A stretch of DNA of 13,033 nucleotides from Nitriliruptoraceae bacterium. Lineage in GTDB: Bacteria; Actinomycetota; Nitriliruptoria; Nitriliruptorales; Nitriliruptoraceae. The stretch covers positions 1-13,033 of the forward strand of contig SKJO01000108.1 of the NCBI GenBank assembly GCA_007121975.1, given 5' to 3'. The notes beneath the pieces are model-generated. The model was not told the origin of the DNA. It did no database searches and saw only the letters and a list, made by a program, of their open reading frames with translations. Positions 12,966 through 13,033 of this stretch are shown piece by piece. Numbering within the stretch: the first letter of the stretch is position 1; each line of letters opens with the position of its first letter. Both the position numbers and the translations under genes were made by a program.

Positions 12966-13015
12966 GATGCGGCGTACCCATCCGGTCACCGCTGTCCGCC
13001 TGCGTACGCCGCATC
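12966..13015. repeat. 12-bp perfect inverted repeat with a 26-bp centre
   Basis: GATGCGGCGTAC (12966-12977) and its exact reverse complement GTACGCCGCATC (13004-13015) flank 26 bp. Arms this long are unlikely by chance at this spacing. Options are a large hairpin ending the regulator transcript, a pair of operator half-sites for a gene beyond the window, or the end of a repeat element. No gene is recognised from 12887 to 13033. Confidence 0.75.
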
Positions 13016-13033
13016 CTCCACGCTGGACCATCC

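Noticed and set aside
12964..12972. CCGATGCGG here matches the reverse complement of 5878-5886, suggesting a shared operator.
   Set aside because: A 9-bp G/C-rich match is too likely by chance in 13 kb of this composition, and the flanking symmetry differs.

Overview
The window is very GC-rich, tightly packed bacterial DNA. Starts mix ATG and GTG, Shine-Dalgarno (SD) sequences are strong, and the regulators (FadR-type GntR, Lrp/AsnC), the class I bacterial P450 and the amine-oriented glutamine-synthetase-like enzyme are typical of high-GC Actinomycetota. I cannot place it to genus. No tRNA, rRNA, IS element, integrase or CRISPR array is visible.

Left half (1-5790, all on the minus strand): one compact operon, read right to left. 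The order is cytochrome P450 (4534-5790), glutamine-synthetase-family gamma-glutamylamide ligase (3197-4480), aldehyde dehydrogenase (1676-3154), GntR/FadR regulator (874-1584), gamma-glutamyl amide hydrolase of the PuuD/peptidase C26 type (143-877), and the first 32 codons of a short-chain dehydrogenase (1-98, cut by the window edge). Gaps are -4 to 91 bp. Together these read as a catabolic route in which an amine is capped with glutamate, hydroxylated and/or oxidised on that handle through alcohol and aldehyde to acid, and released by the hydrolase with recovery of glutamate. It resembles the E. coli Puu pathway and the isopropylamine/ethanolamine gamma-glutamyl routes, but has a P450 where Puu has a flavin oxidase. 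The substrate is not known from sequence. This is the most interesting system in the window.

Middle (5791-9216): a 145-bp divergent control region with two palindromes separates the operon from a plus-strand membrane diguanylate cyclase (6 TM, 2 PAS, GGDEF domain with an AGDEF signature and an intact RxxD inhibitory site). A plus-strand class I glutamine amidotransferase-like protein follows, then a minus-strand GNAT acetyltransferase whose 3' end overlaps it tail to tail by 80 bp.

Right half (9217-13033): a palindrome-rich divergent region precedes a membrane-anchored GH1 glycosidase (9376-10821), whose 3' end overlaps by 35 bp a minus-strand PLP-dependent group II amino-acid decarboxylase (10787-12187). 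The decarboxylase is divergent from an Lrp/AsnC regulator (12407-12886). The space between them holds five tandem 16-bp repeats plus further inverted repeats, a likely control region for an amino-acid-responsive decarboxylase. After the regulator, 12887-13015 contains five consecutive perfect inverted repeats and no recognisable gene.
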